A stretch of 64,000 nt of DNA from an uncultured Planococcus sp. (lineage in GTDB: Bacteria; Bacillota; Bacilli; Bacillales_A; Planococcaceae). Below, piece after piece: positions 63,164-64,000 of this stretch. The notes beneath the pieces were generated by a model. That model did no database searches. It was not told where the DNA came from and saw only the letters and a list, made by a program, of their open reading frames with translations. Positions within the stretch are counted from its first letter, which is position 1. Each line of letters starts with the position of its first letter. The DNA lies in the NCBI GenBank assembly GCA_947502505.1, contig CANNAE010000004.1, positions 326,339 through 390,338 on the forward strand, given 5' to 3'. Position numbers and translations under genes: made by a program.

Positions 63164-63237
63164 TGGCGGCAGAGGGGATCGAACCCCCGACCTTACGGGT
63201 ATGAACCGTACGCTCTAGCCAGCTGAGCTACGCCGCC
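63164..63237 (-). tRNA. elongator tRNA-Met(CAT)
   Basis: 74 bases without encoded CCA. Acceptor GGCGGCG/TGCCGCC, anticodon loop TTCATAC. Confidence 0.92.
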
Positions 63238-63258
63238 AGGATCTTTAAATTGTATAGT

Positions 63259-63334
63259 TGGTGGAGCCTAGCGGGATCGAACCGCTGACCTCCTGCGTGC
63301 AAGGCAGGCGCTCTCCCAGCTGAGCTAAGGCCCC
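63259..63334 (-). tRNA. tRNA-Ala(TGC)
   Basis: 76 bases with CCA. Anticodon loop CTTGCAC, and the G-T pair in the acceptor stem typical of tRNA-Ala is present. Confidence 0.97.
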
Positions 63335-63340
63335 ATAAAG

Positions 63341-63417
63341 TGGTCGGGAAGACAGGATTCGAACCTGCGACCCCTTGGTCCCAAACCAAGTGCTCTACCA
63401 AGCTGAGCTACTTCCCG
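63341..63417 (-). tRNA. tRNA-Pro(TGG)
   Basis: 77 bases with CCA. Acceptor CGGGAAG/CTTCCCG, anticodon loop TTTGGGA. Confidence 0.97.
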
Positions 63418-63442
63418 ACTGAATAGGATGATGACAAAAATA

Positions 63443-63519
63443 TGGCGCGCCCGAGAGGACTCGAACCTCTAACCGCTTGATTCGTAGTCAAGTACTCTAT
63501 CCAATTGAGCTACGGGCGC
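63443..63519 (-). tRNA. tRNA-Arg(ACG)
   Basis: 77 bases with CCA. Acceptor GCGCCCG/CGGGCGC, anticodon loop CTACGAA (A34 presumably converted to inosine). Confidence 0.97.
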
Positions 63520-63544
63520 TTAATATAAAATTTTATAAAACAGT

Positions 63545-63633
63545 TGGTGCCGAGGACCGGAATCGAACCGGTACGGTAGTCACCTACCGCAGGATTTTAA
63601 GTCCTGTGCGTCTGCCAGTTCCGCCACCCCGGC
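63545..63633 (-). tRNA. tRNA-Leu(TAA)
   Basis: 89 bases with CCA. It has a long variable arm and anticodon loop CTTAAAA. Confidence 0.96.
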
Positions 63634-63656
63634 GGGGCATTGGATAGATAAAAAAT

Positions 63657-63731
63657 TGGAGCGGAAGACGGGGGTCGAACCCGCGACCTCCACCTTGGCA
63701 AGGTGGCGTTCTACCACTGAACTACTTCCGC
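63657..63731 (-). tRNA. tRNA-Gly(GCC)
   Basis: 75 bases with CCA. Acceptor GCGGAAG/CTTCCGC, anticodon loop TTGCCAA. Confidence 0.97.
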
Positions 63732-63732
63732 T

Positions 63733-63817
63733 TGGTGCGGGTGAAGGGAGTCGAACCCCCACGCCCGAAGGCGCTAGATCCTAAGTCTAGTGCGTCTGCC
63801 AGTTCCGCCACACCCGC
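63733..63817 (-). tRNA. tRNA-Leu(TAG)
   Basis: 85 bases with CCA. It has a long variable arm and anticodon loop CTTAGGA. Confidence 0.96.
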
Positions 63818-63838
63818 GTGGCAATTATGAAATTAAAA

Positions 63839-63914
63839 TGGTGAGCCATGAAGGATTCGAACCTTCGACCCTCTGATTAAAAGTCAGATGCTCTACCAAC
63901 TGAGCTAATGGCTC
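63839..63914 (-). tRNA. tRNA-Lys(TTT)
   Basis: 76 bases with CCA. Acceptor GAGCCAT/ATGGCTC, anticodon loop CTTTTAA. Confidence 0.97.
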
Positions 63915-63923
63915 AAACATGAG

Positions 63924-63999
<76 letters not shown>

Positions 64000-64000
64000 A

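Overview
The window reads as a chromosomal core segment of a low-to-moderate GC Firmicute. Protein families and gene order are those of the Bacillus subtilis ytx/ytp/yto/ytm/ytl/ytz, acsA-acuABC, ccpA-aroA, leuS, metK-pckA, men and trnB neighbourhoods. Protein sequences and the presence of scoAB and a YdaP-like oxidase suggest a Planococcaceae member (Planococcus/Planomicrobium-like). That assignment comes from memory of family sequences, not from a search. Most genes are housekeeping and I see no phage, transposase, CRISPR or toxin-antitoxin locus.

Layout. 0-3 kb: the 3' end of a cobalamin-type ABC binding protein, a sigma-B-type stress protein, and tyrS under a tyrosine T-box. 3-10.5 kb: a class A penicillin-binding protein with an acidic tail, then acsA divergent from acuABC (acetyl-CoA synthetase and its acetylation/deacetylation control). 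10.6-16.3 kb: ccpA, aroA (DAHP synthase/chorismate mutase), the ytxGHJ stress operon behind a good sigma-B promoter, and murC. 16.4-23.2 kb: sftA-ytpR-ytpQ, ytpP with a small lipoprotein, a DUF84 NTPase and an M42 peptidase. 23.4-33.4 kb: ytzB, ytnP-trmB-dagK-thpR, dat-pepV, ytzE, a pseudouridine synthase, a YtgP flippase and an HI0933-type flavoprotein.

33.4-34.9 kb is the one real non-coding block. It holds four tandem ~250-bp repeats, each able to fold into a long multi-stem hairpin, and then a separate 164-bp GC-rich element with nested hairpins closed by a 9-bp inverted repeat. I consider this the most unusual part of the window.

34.9-47.8 kb: leuS (leucine T-box), scoAB, ytqAB, an alcohol dehydrogenase-like oxidoreductase, a pyruvate-oxidase-like ThDP enzyme, an LLM flavin oxidoreductase, a YtpA-like hydrolase that has lost its nucleophile serine, a gamma carbonic anhydrase, and metK under a SAM-I riboswitch. 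47.8-52.8 kb: pckA, ytmA-ytkD, dps, yidD and a lone zinc-binding lipoprotein with a Zur-like operator. 52.8-61.1 kb: a nearly complete menaquinone pathway, menF-menD-menH-menB-menE-menC with overlapping genes and menA divergent. 61.3-62.3 kb: an EmrE-type transporter of visibly more AT-rich DNA. 62.3-64 kb: nineteen tRNA genes on the minus strand in the B. subtilis trnB order but without tRNA-His. An rRNA operon probably lies just past the right edge.

The regulation visible in the sequence forms a coherent picture. T-boxes control two aminoacyl-tRNA synthetases and a SAM riboswitch controls metK. CcpA (encoded here) probably acts on cre sites at acsA and scoA, and sigma-B acts on general stress genes.
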